64,000 nucleotides of DNA, from positions 51,846,914-51,910,913 of the forward strand of contig NC_016132.3 in assembly GCF_000005505.3 (NCBI RefSeq), read 5' to 3'. Under the pieces are notes generated by a model. The model did not search any database and had not been told where the DNA came from. It saw only the letters and a list, made by a program, of their open reading frames with translations. Positions within the stretch are counted from its first letter, which is position 1; each line of letters begins with the position of its first letter. Shown in pieces: positions 1 to 12,722 of the stretch. The DNA comes from Brachypodium distachyon. Its lineage: Eukaryota; Streptophyta; Magnoliopsida; Poales; Poaceae. The position numbers and the translations under genes were made by a program.

Positions 1-552
1 AGTGAAAAAACCCCCAAAAGATGTAGTTCTGTGATACGGTTCGTCCTAAAGATTCTATGATATTTACTCTTTCTTTTTCTTTCGAGACCCCCAACTTAAA
101 GCATGGCAACAAATTAGGCACGACTCTTGTCCCCATCCTTCCGCAAACATAGCACCGATGAGCGCTCGATCACTTTGCCAGAAATTAGGTACCTGATCGT
201 CAGACCCGCATAATAATTCCAGGAGAAGTCCACGGCAGCTGCATACCTCGCTGACTAGCATATAGTTGCATCGCAAAAAAAACATCACCAAAAGATAATC
301 TGACGGCGATTTACCGTACGTACTATATAATTCAGACAATTTACAAGCTGCCATATCAACCAGGATCCGGCAACAGCCCAGCGCGAACTAAAAACATGGA
401 AAAGCTGTACACCATCATCTACAATTCACATAAATCTCCTACGGAGCAAATCTTTTGCTTCATCTTAAAAATCTCCACCCAACAAAAGAAAAAGGGAAAA
501 TTCAGAAGCGGGCAGCAGCAGCTCTTCAGAGGAGCAGGTTGGCAGCAGTTCT

Positions 553-2900
553 TCAGTTGAGGACATCAACCGGCCAGAACCTCCGCCAGGTAGTTATCTC
601 GTCTTTGGTCTGGAGCTTCCTGATGCCTCCGTAGAAACCGTCCGTCTCGTCCCCTTTCTCCCTGTGGTCTTTCCTGCTCACCGTGGTCTGCCTCCACTTC
701 GAACCAGGCGCGTAGTGCTTGAACTCCAGAACGATCGCATCTGCCAGAAGAAGCAAAAAAAACACCAACAAGATTATTCAGATGAGCACACACACGAAAT
801 GATAGAACAGCATAATGCTAGTATTATGGATATGAACGACACAAGGTACTGGATGTATGAATAGAGTGTGGATACGATGATGGCGGGGAATAAAACTGTA
901 GCGACGACGTTTTTTCTTCTCAAGTTCAACTTTGGGGACAGCGAACCTTTGCTGTCTCCGTCCTGTTCCCGGATATTTTTCACTGGTTTGCACCATCATT
1001 CGCTTGTAGTACTACTATCTGTATGTCAGCGGACTGATAAAACGTCCCAATAACTAGTAACGCTGTGGCCACTCCAAGCCCTTCGTAACCACATGTTTGG
1101 ATTTTCCTCCCTTCTCTCTTTTAGTTAATTAGACAAGGCATAATTAAAAAAAAATATTAAATGAAGGAGGGGGCACGTGTGTGTCCGTGAAAGGGTGTAC
1201 TTGGGGTGGACCGTGCCGCACTCTTTGGTTTGTACTCTTCCCCGGGGTTTTATATCCGGCCGCACGTGTAATTGCCCCAACAATGTCTAAAGGCGAAAAA
1301 GGGTTGTGGAGACGAAGTGGTGGATCTTTACCGTCTTCGTGGCAACGGCAGAGATGCTCGTTTGCGTTGCACGACTCCAGATGGCCCACGGCACCATACC
1401 ACCAGCCTGTAATCCATCACAAAGCATCCGTTACCAAGTGCTGCCACTACACCGATACACAGTACCAAGGAAGCCAATTTCAACAGTCATATTGAGCATC
1501 TGGGCAGTACAAGGCTAGAATTTTGCTTGCTGATGATCACTACGGATTGGATTGGGTGCATACCATAGGGGAAATCCTTGTTCTTCCGCCACTGGATCTC
1601 GAAGTGGTCGCCGGGGCGCAGGTCGTCCAAGCAGGCCGAGACGTGGAGATCGTGCGGCGGGGGCGTGCTCGCCGGAGCCGCGCGGACCCTGCACCACTGC
1701 ACGCCGTCCTCCTCCTTGGCCAGTTTCCGGCCGTGAGGCGGGTACCTATCAGAATTCAGAACCCATCAGCAGGTTAATTGAACGCCATCCCTGATCCCCA
1801 ACCGTAGCAATAAACCCTGAACCAAAACACTCTTAATCGCCTTCATGTATATCTCGATCACTAACTACATCAGTCACCAGTGGTCAATTCCATGGACATT
1901 TTATTTGGATTCAGTACCTGGCGGTGAAGGTGTCGGTTCGCCTGTCATAGCGGAGGTGAGCGTCGTAGCACGATAGCAAGAAGCCGACATGCCCGTCCTG
2001 CTAAAAGAGATTCTCTCGGTATTAAACAACGCGCCTAATCTAATGACACGAGCATAATTAAACAAATTCAATCCGAATTTTAACTAATCTGTGGTACACC
2101 CTCCATTCCATAAAGATAAGATTGATACGGAATTGAATTCATGCTAATTTTTATGAAACGGAGGGAGCAGTATATCTGTCGTTAAGTACCTCGCGGTTGT
2201 ACACCTGGGCGGGGAACCAGAACTGGCCGCACTCGAGCGCGCGGTACCAGCACGCGGCCTTGGACTTGGAGTCCGCTGGCGGCGCGGGACGGGCGGCGGC
2301 GGCGGTCGTGGCCGCGTCCCCCTTGAGCCAGCGGGTCCAGGAGAAGGGCCAGGCGCACGCCAGCGAGTCCACCCAGCTCCTCCGCCTGGCCGCCGAGCGC
2401 GGGAGGGTACTGGTGGCGGCCAGCAGCAGCTCCGCCTCCCACTCCTGGCGCGCGGCGGCGCTGAGCACGCGGCCCCACTTGCGCCGGACGTGGCGCTCCC
2501 AGAGGCCGTCCATGGAGGAGCAGCGGTCCCTGAGCCCCGCGCAGACGCACGCCACGGCCGCCAGCGATGCCGGGGACAGCTCCTGCAGCACGCGGTCCAG
2601 CACCAGCTCCGGCAGGTCCAGCACCGGGAGCGCCGCCGCGTCGGCATCCTCCGCCAATGCCGGCTCCTCCGCTTTCACCGCCTTCGCCTTCGACGGCGGC
2701 ATTCTGAGGACACCGCCCTGCCGTTCCTTGGCCCTGCCCGCCGCGGCGGGGTGCCTCTGAAGGCTGAGCAGCTCCCGCGCCAGCAGCAGCGCGACGAGGC
2801 CGAGCTCCCGGACGAGCTTCCAGGGCTGCTTGCAAGAGGCGGGCGCGACGAGCAGCAGCGTGAAGGCCGGGAGCGTGGATATAAGCAGCAGCGGAAGCAT
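553..2900 (-). CDS. F-box protein (At2g26850/At2g41170-like), 5 exons, 411 aa
   Basis: Exons on the minus strand: 2900..2190, 1997..1918, 1745..1564, 1406..1332, 740..553. All introns are GT-AG and the joined length is 1236 nt. The start is the first ATG of the open frame and gives a hydrophobic N-terminus (residues 1-22, possible membrane anchor). An F-box follows at about residues 92-137 ([15 protein letters not shown], then [11 protein letters not shown]). The C-terminal half carries [39 protein letters not shown] and DGFYGGIRK, as recalled for a plant F-box family with no other named domain. Family knowledge: the F-box binds SKP1 and places a target in an SCF ubiquitin ligase; the target is unknown here. 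Exon 1 is about 70% GC and the later exons are ordinary. The gene looks intact. The family is fairly sure; the exact orthologue is not. Confidence 0.9.
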
Positions 2901-2936
2901 CTCAAGAAAAGGGGGCTAGGATCGATCGATCGAGAA

Positions 2937-2978
2937 GCTGGTGCTGGTGCTGGTGGGGTGGTGGTGGTGGTGGTGGTG
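2937..2978. repeat. GGT/GCT-type microsatellite in the F-box 5' leader
   Basis: Runs of GCTGGT and then GGT triplets lie just upstream of the F-box start codon (2900), so they are probably transcribed in its 5' UTR. On the gene's strand they read ACC/CCA. The rest of 2901-3240 is GC-rich leader or promoter; I see no further gene in it. Confidence 0.6.
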
Positions 2979-3240
2979 CGACGACAGCGGCAACACAGCA
3001 CACCCAAGAAGTCCAATCAGAGGACCATCAGAGAGAGAGAAGAGAAAGGGATAGGCCCCCACGCGGCCCAGGAAAGCGGGGACAGCGCCGACGAGGTGGC
3101 GCCGGCAGCTTTGCAGGGGAATGATTCCTGCCTCCTCCGCCTTGCCTTGATGTGTGCTTCTAGTCTCACCTCTCTGCTTTTGAGGAGCCCCACTGCTGGA
3201 AAGCTAACCACAGTAGCAGCACCAGCACTGCACTAGCAGT

Positions 3241-4540
3241 TCGTTCACTAATCCTCACTCAGACGAGCATGGTGGCGATCAGTTTCAGCAGCTTGTCTAT
3301 GCCCATGCTCATCACACGAGCTGCTTCTGCGGCACGTTTCTTTGTCTCTGCCTTTGTTTTACTAGAGGATTTGGTTGTTGGATTGTAGATTCGACTTAGG
3401 TGAAGAGGAAGTGAAACACGGTGGGTTTAACGTGGCCGCTATCGGTCGATCGTCCCTTTTTGTAGGCTCGGAGGTGATGGCCCGGCGGTTGGTGAACCGT
3501 GGGTGAACAAGACAACTACTTATTGCTAACTCCCAACACCGCCCTGCCAAACCACCAAACTTTGTCTGCGAGGCGTGGGTGTAGGCATGGATACCTTCGT
3601 ATTGGACAAATCTAAATCACTTAATACTTGAGGGAGGCAGTAGTATTTTCGTCGCCAGTGAGCAACCAACACCCCTGCTAAGTGCTAACCCCATCCCCTG
3701 ACCTTTTGTTTTCACCCGGGACGACGTCTGCCTTAAATCTGGCAGCCTGAAAACAACATCGGCGTGTTCGTTTCAAGTGAGGCACCGAGGCCGATTGGTG
3801 GGTACTGGTGGAGCTGCGCGCGCTGGGTCCAACGGAGGGCGTGGAGAAACCAAAGGCGAGGTCAAGTCACCTTCGATCCATCCCGAATCCTGCCTTGGTT
3901 GCTCAGACGGCGATAGAGACCAACCACTCGAGCGACAACAGAAGGAGGATTGTAATGCTATCGTCTCGTCCCCTCCCGGCCGGGCTGCTGCACGCTTCCT
4001 CTCTGGTCAAAAGTTTTCGGCTTGATTTGCCACTTGTTTTGGTGCGTGCCAAAGATTGGATGCGTACGCTGGAATAATGCGTTTGTTTAACTCGTCTTTC
4101 CCCTTCTGGGATGGATGACGAGCAAGATTTGGAGTTGGGTCGTGGTTAACTACTGATCAGGGTGGCTTTTTATGCCAAGGATAAGCTAATTAATTAATCG
4201 TGCATGGGCTCGCTCGATGTACGGTTCTCCCCCAAGAAGCTTTCCGATACATCTTATTTCTATTTTACTGGTAGCTCGCTTAAAAATACTGTTTTTTTTC
4301 CTTGAAGTTTGCACACGGTGCGTACACAACGGTTTTTTTTTTTTGATTTCGTTCGTACCCAACGGCTTGTGCTAGGCTCGTGAGTGCACAGGAGACGTTG
4401 CAAAGATGGCTCTTGCCTAACTTATTCGGGCTCTGCCCGCAGGTGATCTCATCCGGAATTTGAGCAATGAATAAAAGTTCCGACTTTCCTCCAAAGAAGA
4501 AGTACTCCACATGAATCCGAGGGCCTCGGAAACTAATTAA
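3241..4540. other. Intergenic, nothing recognised
   Basis: Upstream flank of the F-box gene. Open frames here are short and lack family motifs. No terminal repeats or tandem arrays were seen. Confidence 0.5.
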
Positions 4541-4770
4541 GAGCAAGAATAATAGTCGGCTATAAGCTGTCTATAGAAATTTAAATTGGATGAGTGAGAA
4601 GAGGAAGTGGGCTGTTAACAGCCATCTGCAGCACAATCTCCTAGTCTATTTGTGAGAGTGAAATGTGGACCCAGATTTAATAAGATACAACATCTTATAA
4701 CTCACTATTGTACATGATAGCTATTAGATGGGCTTATAGCCAGCTGTTGGCTACTAATATTGTCCTTCTC
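4541..4770. mobile_element. Tourist-like (PIF/Harbinger) MITE, 230 bp
   Basis: The ends are imperfect inverted repeats: GAGCAAGAATAATAG at the left, and GAGAAGGACAATATTAG when the right end is read on the other strand. A TAA trinucleotide flanks both sides (4538-4540 and 4771-4773), the usual PIF/Harbinger target duplication. There is a second internal inverted pair (GGCTATAAGC type). It has no coding capacity, so it would need a transposase from elsewhere. Confidence 0.7.
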
Positions 4771-4773
4771 TAA

Positions 4774-5843
4774 TACTACACACTACGAGATCGGAGATCC
4801 CAACCATAATAACCGCTAGTAGGTACCAACCTTGATCTGATAATCCCTGGCGGATGACCCCGGGTGCTGGGAAATGAATGTTCCTCCATGAATATTTTCG
4901 GATCAAGGAGCCGTAACGTAACGAATGTTGCTCTTCAAGATTTAGATTACCACGTATCATGGTAGGAAATTGGAAAGAAATACTTACACACCTCCTTTTC
5001 GCAGAGAGAAAAAATGACGTGCTCGAATTAGATTACAGAGGCGGCTTTCGGTTAGCAACACCGTTAGATTCAGAGGGGGCGAGGCTTCAGAGAAATTCCA
5101 TGGGACGTGTCGTGCAATGGAGGATCGAGAAAAGGCTGCACGAGCGAACGGTTATAAGTGAAAACGTTTATCATCTCTCCGCCGAAAGTACCGTGAGATA
5201 GAACATTCTAAAGTTCGGCAAGATATGATTCGATCCGATGGATTCTATTCTGCCGCTGTTGTCACATTCCGCCGCATAAATTCGATGCCACAAACGCGAC
5301 AACGACGAAGCTTCTGGTCGATGCCTCGATGTTTCTTACTGTTGCGCGATTAATTATTTGGCAGTGTCCGGTGACGGTGGCCGCTCACTCCAACGCGAGA
5401 GGCGCCCATGCGACGTGACGGGTGGAGCATATATATGGGGTGTGAATTGACCGTGTTGCGAAGCACATAAATGCGTGCCATGATCTCTCGGTATCACTAT
5501 GAACGGGATTGTCAACGCGCGGCCACGGGCACGGCCCGCTGCACCGTCCACGTACAGTACATATATACGCGTATCGTATCGCCCCGTACCCTAATTATTT
5601 GGGGACGGTGTACACTCAATTAAGACAGCAGCATGTCTGCAGCTTGATCAGGTCGTAATTAGCGCCGCCTATCGCTCCATGGGAAAAAAATAAAGAGCCG
5701 GGATGCACGGGCTGGATATGTATAGATGCGCATGCCCTTTGAAACAGGGGCTGGATATAGATGCTCTTGTCTTGACAGGATAAGGCTGGAATGGATGTTG
5801 CGGTGCTTGTTGGCCTGACGCCTGTAAATGCTGCTGCAGCAAA
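4774..5843. other. Intergenic, nothing recognised
   Basis: Mixed-composition DNA between the Tourist-like element and the first retroposon. Only short open frames without motifs. Confidence 0.45.
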
Positions 5844-5859
5844 ATCACAGTACATCTGT

Positions 5860-6017
5860 TTTTCTTTTAGAAAAAGGCTTTTTCAATCTGGCTTTATTAG
5901 AAAGCCCAAACGAAGTTCGGCTGGGGATAACAAAGAACCACAGCGTCCAAAGCCAAAAACTGGCCAAAAGTAAAGACTCAACAGCAGAAATTAGCCCACC
6001 CCTGCGCGAGCAATTCT
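5860..6017 (-). mobile_element. Short LINE-like retroposon with 16-bp target-site duplication
   Basis: The 16-mer ATCACAGTACATCTGT occurs immediately to the left (5844-5859) and right (6018-6033) of a 158-bp insert. The insert begins with a T-rich stretch, that is, an A-rich 3' tail on the minus strand. This is the signature of target-primed reverse transcription. The body carries no recognisable coding motif, so it is a severely 5'-truncated LINE or similar retroposon. Confidence 0.75.
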
Positions 6018-6481
6018 ATCACAGTACATCTGTCTCTCCGTCGAGGTTTTCATTCGTTATTACCCCGAATGAACACGATATCTAGTTTGATCTCGGGAAG
6101 ATAAGCTAACGACGAAAAATGATTGTCAATCAGGTGCACGGTTCGAGAGATAAAATAGTTTAAAATTTAAAAGCAACTCTCTGGTCGAAATTAATTGTCG
6201 AAATGTTTCGTGTATCTAAACACTTTTTAAACATTGATACATTCACATTTGGACAATTTGAGATAACTAATATGGGTCGGAGGGGGTAGTTGATTTACAT
6301 GGAGGATATACTAACGCTACACAAGAATTAGACTGCACAAGTGTGCTGTATAGTTCCAGGCCTGTATAGTCCATTCCATCATTTCAAGTTTCATTGATAT
6401 TTCATCATGACTTCATTCTTACGGAGAAAAAGACTTCATTCTTATTTCCATAAAATCTTTTGATTACATGAAGTTTGCACA

Positions 6482-6757
6482 TTTTTTTCAAAAACACGGT
6501 AAAAACGCGAACACTCATCCCTATGAACGCACACATACACACCCTACCATTATGAGCACCTACAAGAGACTGAGTTGACCAGTCTTGAGAGATTGACACC
6601 TACAAGAGACTGAGTTGACCAGTCTTGGGTATGCCACCTACCGCTTAAAGAGTAGCGCCGGATAAATGTGAGCACCAATGTCCAAGTCTAAAACTTGAAC
6701 CTAGGTGGCCTGGTTCCACCACAAGAAATCAGACCATCTGTGTTAGGCTCAGTTCAC
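6482..6757 (-). mobile_element. Au-like SINE, 276 bp, 11-bp target-site duplication
   Basis: Read on the minus strand, it has a pol III box-B-like GGTTCAAGT, then GACTTGGACATTGGTGCTCA and GGTAGGGTGTGTATGTGTGC, and it ends in an A-run. I recognise this order as the grass Au SINE (recalled, not searched). The 11-mer AAGTTTGCACA flanks it at 6471-6481 and 6758-6768. Inside, a 31-bp segment with CACCTACAAGAGACTGAGTT is repeated at 6557 and 6597 (period 40 bp), a local duplication within the SINE. Confidence 0.8.
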
Positions 6758-6768
6758 AAGTTTGCACA

Positions 6769-7325
6769 ATTCTAAGAAAACTCAAGGGTGTAAAAGTGAA
6801 AAAAAAAGCGCCTGATGCTAAGATCTGGATCGAAAATTGAAGATCAGTCAACTCATTTCTCATGATAAATTACAAGATAAGTTTAGCGCATCATAATTCA
6901 TAAACCACGAAGTCCGCGTTTTGAATTGGTGTAGATTCTCACAATTTCATTTGTCCAATCGCTTTTACCTATCTCATTGTTCAGCTAACTTACTTTGTAT
7001 GTATTTTTCACAATAATTATAAAATTGATACATCACAACACACACAATTCGGCAACGGCAAACTGATCCAAAGGCTGATCTACTGCGTTTGGTTCAGGAA
7101 CGTTCATGGTCCAAAGTTTTTTTTTTAGTGGAATTCATGGTCCAGAGTGTTTTTTCTTTTCTTTGAGAATTCATAGTCCAGATCAGTCAGGCCTGACCCG
7201 CGCGGTGCAACGACCCGTCCATGGCCTGGCCCTCTGGCCCAAGGGCCCAGGTATCACGGTCCACGTGCTACAACAAAATTATCACAGCCGGTGTTGGCTC
7301 AATCATCAGTTTGTAATAATAGCAA
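6769..7325. other. Intergenic spacer between SINE and MULE
   Basis: AT-rich DNA, becoming GC-rich from about 7190. The phrase 'CATGGTCCA...' occurs twice (about 7106 and 7137), a short local duplication. No gene recognised. Confidence 0.45.
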
Positions 7326-7336
7326 CCTAAAATAAA
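7326..7336. repeat. Candidate left target-site duplication of the large MULE
   Basis: CCTAAAATAAA, repeated in direct orientation at 21906-21916. The length (11 bp) fits a MULE, and the two copies sit where sequence composition changes at each side of the element. Confidence 0.45.
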
Positions 7337-7740
7337 CCCGATGGCTAGACGATGCAGCTGCACTTTCTGGCTCTTCCGAGCGCACGAACGCACACCCGCG
7401 CGATCGAAGCCGAAGGCATCGAAGCGCTGGCCACGTCCCGACCAGGTGGCCACGATGTAATTTTGCATTTTCCCCCATGTAACGGTGGGTCCCAACCGCC
7501 CCCCCCTCAACACCACGGTTTGAATATCGGGGGGCGTGCCGTTCTCTTTCCCCCATTCCCTCTCCTCCACTGCAAATCTCACTCTCGCCCGTCCTGCCGT
7601 CGCCATTTTCGCCGCTCCTGACGCCCGCACGCAGCAACTGCCGCCGCAACCGTGGAGAGGGTGGACGCGGTGGAGCGGGACTGCCGAGTCCGCTTCCGGG
7701 CGTCGCCGGGATTCCCCCCGTCGCGCGTCGCTGCTGATTT

Positions 7741-8094
7741 GGGGGAGGAAGTGGGCGCGGCGTCCTAAACCTAGCCGGGAAAAGCGGGAGGTCGCCGGCG
7801 GCTTTGACGGCGACCATCGAGACGAGGTAAGCGGCCGGGCCCGCAACTCTATGCATCTCTTCCCCATCCCTCTCACCCCCCTCCCTTTTCCCGTGCGATA
7901 GAGGAGGCATTGGGCGCGGCGATTCCTAAACCTAGCAGGCAAAAGCGGGAGTTCGTCGACGGCTCGAACGGTGACCAGCGAGGCGAGGTAAGCGGGGGGC
8001 GCGACGCGCATCAGCGCATGGTGTTTTTATCCCCCGCCATTTTCTCCCGCGCGCTCTATCCGCTCTCACACACCCACTGTTTCGCATGCGACAG
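7741..8094 (+). repeat. Duplicated leader/first-exon module (two copies)
   Basis: Copy 1 (about 7741-7901) and copy 2 (about 7902-8094) share the order GGGCGCGGCG, CCTAAACCTAG, AAAAGCGGGAG, then a GCGAGGTAAGCG-type splice donor, then a C-rich stretch ending in GCGATAGAG/GCGACAGAG. Each contains a plausible donor, so this may be a doubled 5' exon of the Ulp1-like gene. Coding status is unclear. Confidence 0.6.
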
Positions 8095-8509
8095 AGGACG
8101 AATTGGTGCTCCACCGGCAATGATTTTGCCTCGATTCAACGACGACGAGAAGAACTTCGATCTAGTTTGTCCTCCCGCCTACACCCCGCATATCCATTGT
8201 ATATGCATCACTAGGGTTTTGATGCTATCCTTGTTATCCCCTAGCCCAGGAGGAGCTGAGGTGTTGGGTTTTTTTTAAGGGGCGATTGCATGAAGCGGCT
8301 TCGAATTGAGTTGGGGCGTTTTAGGTTGATGATTTTGCAAGGGGGGAGATCATCCGGGGGGGGGGGGGGCTTCAAATGGGGTTGATTTTAGGGGTGATTT
8401 TTAGGGTGACTAGGTTGATTTTTGCAGCCCTTTTTGCAGTGTCGAATCGATTAGGTCGTCAAAAGGGATTCGAAATTGCTAAGTTGACTTGGCGGCTTCC
8501 AATATGGTT

Positions 8510-9350
8510 GCTCAGATGGATTATGGGGGTTGCCTAGTTTTGCGGGTTAGTTGCAAAATCCCCAATCATAAGATGCTATATGTGGTTGCTCAGATGTAAC
8601 ATAGAGTTGCCTAGTTTTGTAGGGTTTGTTGCAAAATAGTTCTGTATATGATTTCAAAACACTCAATCATAAAATGATATATGTGGTTGCTCAGATTGAG
8701 CATAGACTTGCCTAGTTTTGTAGTTTAGTTGCAAAATAGTTCTGCATGGTTTGCAAAATCCTCAGCCATAAGATGATGTACATAGTTGCTGAGATGAAAC
8801 ATAGAGTTGCCTAGTCATGTGGGTTAGTTGCAAACAGTTCTGTATGGGGTTGCAAAACACCCAATCATAAGATGATATATGTGGTTGCTCAGATTGAGCA
8901 TAGACTTGCCTAGTTTTGTAGTTTAGTTGCAAAATAGTTCTGCATGGTTTGCAAAATCCCCAGCCATAAGATGATGTACATAGTTGCTGAGATGAAACAT
9001 AGAGTTGCCTAGTCATGTGGGTTAGTTGCAAACAGTTCTGTATGGGGTTGCAAAACACCCAATCATAAGATGATATATGTGGGTTGCTCAGATGGATAAT
9101 GGGGGGTTGCCTAGTTTTGTGGCCTAGCTGCAAAACAGTTCTATATCTGTTGCAAGAATGCCCAGTCCTAAGATGATATACATAATTGCCTCGTAGTTGC
9201 GGTGGGTAATTGCAAAAATAGTTCTGCAGGGGGGGGTTGCAAAATAGTGCTAAGATGCTCTATATGGTTGCTCACATTGAACATAGAATTGCAAAATAGC
9301 TCTGTATATGGGTTGCCTAATTTTGTGGGTTAGTTGCAAAATACTAGAGT
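8510..9350. repeat. GTTGC-rich tandem array, ~100-bp monomer in a ~198-bp dimer
   Basis: Monomers contain GTTGCTCAGAT, GAGTTGCCTAGT, GGGTTAGTTGC and AATCATAAGATGAT. The phrase TCAGATTGAGCATAGACT recurs at 8691 and 8889, giving a 198-bp higher-order period; flanking monomers are more diverged. It lies in the presumed first intron or leader of the Ulp1-like gene. A dispersed copy of the same monomer lies at 15436-15590. Confidence 0.8.
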
Positions 9351-10317
9351 TGCTATATGGTTTTCTCTTTCTTCATTTGACATGTGAATTACACATTTAT
9401 CCTGCTTATTTTTTTCCCATCAACGACAAGGATCTGTTCTGCACTATGGGAGGGGGGGGGGGGCATAAGTTATTTTTTTCGCTACAGCCAATGGCTTCCG
9501 GTGACGACAACACGGGCACTGTTGGCAAAGATGATGGCGGAGGGAGCCGCACTCAACCAGCTGTTGAGACTGCACTGGTACATGTTTTTTTGTGTTTTTT
9601 GAGCCAGCAACTTTAATAGGTAGATTGTTTTCCGGCAATCCTATATGCAAATGCTAATGCTCTCTTTTTTTTTTGTCTTTTTTATAGCCCACGGCTCCCG
9701 GGGACGATAATATGGACACCGGCGGTGAAGGTGACGCCGGAGGCAGCAGAAGCAAGCTGCCTGTGCAGACAGCACGTGCTCATGCTCGAATTCCGGTAAG
9801 CGCGGGTAGCAATCTCCACAAGTGTATATGCAAAACATTTTTTTTGCTGCAAACCCAGCACCTTAATTACTGGCAGTCCTAAATTACCTAAATTAATGTC
9901 ATCTTTTTCAGGCAAAAAGACGCAGATTCTATAAACGGGCAGCAAAGCACGCAAAGCCACCCGGTGGAGCAGAGAAAAGTGAAGAAGAAGATACGCAAGT
10001 CGAAGAACAAGCCCCGCAAGGTGAAGAACAAGCTGTGCAAGTTGAAGGATAAGATCCACAAGTTGAAGAAGGAGTCGCGCAAAAGATTGCAAGAAAAGGG
10101 AAGGGACCCAGAGCTAGAGCCCCTAACCCTAAGAATGTAAGAACTGAAAAACAACCTAAGACTCCTATTTTTTCTCTATTTTTTATGCTTTTCATTGAGT
10201 TTTTTTTTGCAACGACAGATATGCAATGTCTTTTCAATAGTAAATAGAGCTGATGATTTCTTATGCAAACCTAGACGTAGCAATTTTTTGTTTTTTTACT
10301 TGGGGGGAACATGCATG

Positions 10318-10620
10318 AGCTAGCAACTAATATCCAGAGATAGCAAACCAATCAAACAAGAGATAGCAACATTTTGAAAGTAGGACTGACAACTTTTATT
10401 TTATTTAATTTTTCATAGCAGGAACACGCAACTAATATTAGTTGCTTAGCAACCAGCCAACTAGCCTTAGCTACTACTGCATTTTTTTGTAAGAGCTAGC
10501 AACTAATATACCAGAGATAACAACTAATCAAACAAGAGCTAGCAACATTTTTGATAGTAAGACTGGCAACTTTAGGTTGCTTAGAACCAGCCAACTAATA
10601 CAAAAATTCTAGCAACTACT
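10318..10620. repeat. GCAAC-rich tandem duplication in an intron, period ~175 bp
   Basis: GAGCTAGCAACTAATAT starts at 10318 and again at 10493. It is followed in both copies by CCAGAGATA, AATCAAACAAGAG, TAGCAACATTTT, GGTTGCTTAG (GTTGCTTAG in copy 1) and CCAGCCAACTA. It lies in the intron between 10136 and 10760. Confidence 0.7.
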
Positions 10621-12722
10621 GCACTACAGTTGGCAACTAATATAGCAGACCCTGCAACCAACTCAATAGAGCTTTTTCTTCCAAACACAAAATGCACTTT
10701 TATATGCTATTTATTAGAATGTTCTAACAACAACCATTTTTTTCTTTACATCTCCACAGCGTGGTAGGAATTGGGCCTCGCCCTCCAGGCTCTTCAAGCT
10801 GAATGAGTTGCTCAACGATGATCAAATCAAAGTCATTGAGGACTATGGTTTTGGGGGGCTAACATACGTCCCGGCAACCATGTCTGATAAAATGACCAAG
10901 TATCTCATGTCGTGCTATCACGCCGACTGCTGCGAGATGGTATTCCTAGAGAGGGGCAAGATCGTCGTGGATGCAAACAGTGTGAAGAGGATCTGGGATC
11001 TTCCAAACAGGAGGCGGCCGGTGCCATACGTGGTAGATCACGACGCCAACCACACCATCGTTGAAATGTATGGCCTGGAGAATGCCAAATCAGCACAGCT
11101 GTCCACCTGGGTCGACATGATAAAGGACATGAACGGGACAGCAGATGACAACTTTTTTAGAGCATGGCTCATCGCAGCGATCAGAGGGTTCCTCCGCCCC
11201 AGCACCAGCACAAAAGTGAGCCCAAAAAGCTTTCCGGCGGTGCTCGACCTAACAAAGTTGCCAGATTTGGATTTCTGTCAATTTGTGGCAGATTCTATCC
11301 AACACGCGTTCCTTGATCTTGGCGACAAGAAAAATTCGGTGTCGTGCTGTGTATTCCATCTTCTGGTATGTTTATTCAGTCCACATTTTTTTCTTTGTCA
11401 CTTTGCGACATCTTTGTTTTATGTGTTTTTGTCTTTTTATGTGTTTTTTCGGCAGATGTTATACCTGGACTCCCTTGACCACGGCGAGCGTATCAGTGGC
11501 TGCGGGATGAGGGTTCAAGCATGGACCCCAGCTCTTATTAAGAAAGTCATTAAGAAGGACACAAAGGAGGATGGGCAGTTCGGCAAGTTGCCGGTGAGTG
11601 TGTCAGTTTTTTCTCAGCAGTTGCAAATAGTTGCCAAAAACAAGCCATTTTTTGCTTTTTTTGTTAACAAATTTGCGGGAGAATTGCTCATTTGGCAGTA
11701 GAATTATAATTACTTCATCTTCTTTTTTCTGGCAGCTAAAGGACGTATATGCGGGAGCAGCTCAGGTCGAAGAAACAAATGTTTTGTATGGGGGACCAGC
11801 TGCTGCGGGAAAGTTTGTCGCATCTAAACTACCAACGAACACAAGTGCAAATGTAAGTACCACTTTTTTCCTTTTCCCAAAAAGAGCAACCTTTTGTGCT
11901 TCTGTCAGCAACTCCTTGTTGATGTGCAGCAACTTTGTGCACTTATATGCCTGCAGCCTGTTTTTTTATAACAGCACCAACATTGCATCTTCTGTCTTTT
12001 AACATAGCAGCAAAACATAATACAGGTTTTGTGTTTTTTTTTTGTGTTGTGAATATACAGAAGAAGAGGAAAATTGCCGATCTTGTCAGCAGCTTTTGCA
12101 CTGATATCTCAAAGCACATATCAATGAAGATGAGTGCGTTCGTGCAAGGCATAGCAAAGATATATGAGGAATCTGATGGAGCAAGCAGCAGTAACCCTAC
12201 AAGGAAGAGGCCTCGCACGGACGATGATGAAAGCGAGTTTGAAGACGGCGAAGACAGCGTAGAAGAAGATGAAGAGGGGGCAACGGGTGACGATGACAAT
12301 TTCAGCAGCTCCGATGAATCTGGCAGCAACGGTGACGGTGCCGGCAATGGTACAGAAGAGGCAGCGCCAAGGAATAACGAAGGCAACAGCAACGGTGAAG
12401 ATGACGACGACGAAGAAGATGATGAAGAAGAAGACAAAGAAGATGAAGATGGGTCAGGCGAAGAAGGCAACAGCAGTGGCGAAGATGACGACGATGAACA
12501 AAGCGGATCCGGAGGTGCCGCTGGGGGCGAGGCAGCACCCAAGGAAACTTCTAGGGATAAAAGTCCAGATGACGGTAGCACACTAGGGGGCTGGATTGAA
12601 AATTCAAGGATGAGATTCCAATACTATCGAAAGAAAAGGGGCAATTCTTCAGGAGCAGCAGCCGACAAAATCATGGACAGCAACACCGAGATAAATCTCA
12701 TCGATTTAGTAAACCTCGAACC

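Noticed and set aside
2490..3236. Long plus-strand frame over the F-box exon 1
   Set aside because: Mirror of a GC-rich coding exon; no family motif, and the minus-strand model is spliced and complete.
8510..9350. Evenly spaced repeats resembling a CRISPR or satellite array
   Set aside because: Plant nuclear context, no conserved repeat/unique spacer alternation, and the same monomers recur within the MULE.
11943..12581. Ser-rich minus-strand frame
   Set aside because: Shadow of the Asp/Glu-rich GAY/GAR codons of the Ulp1-like gene.
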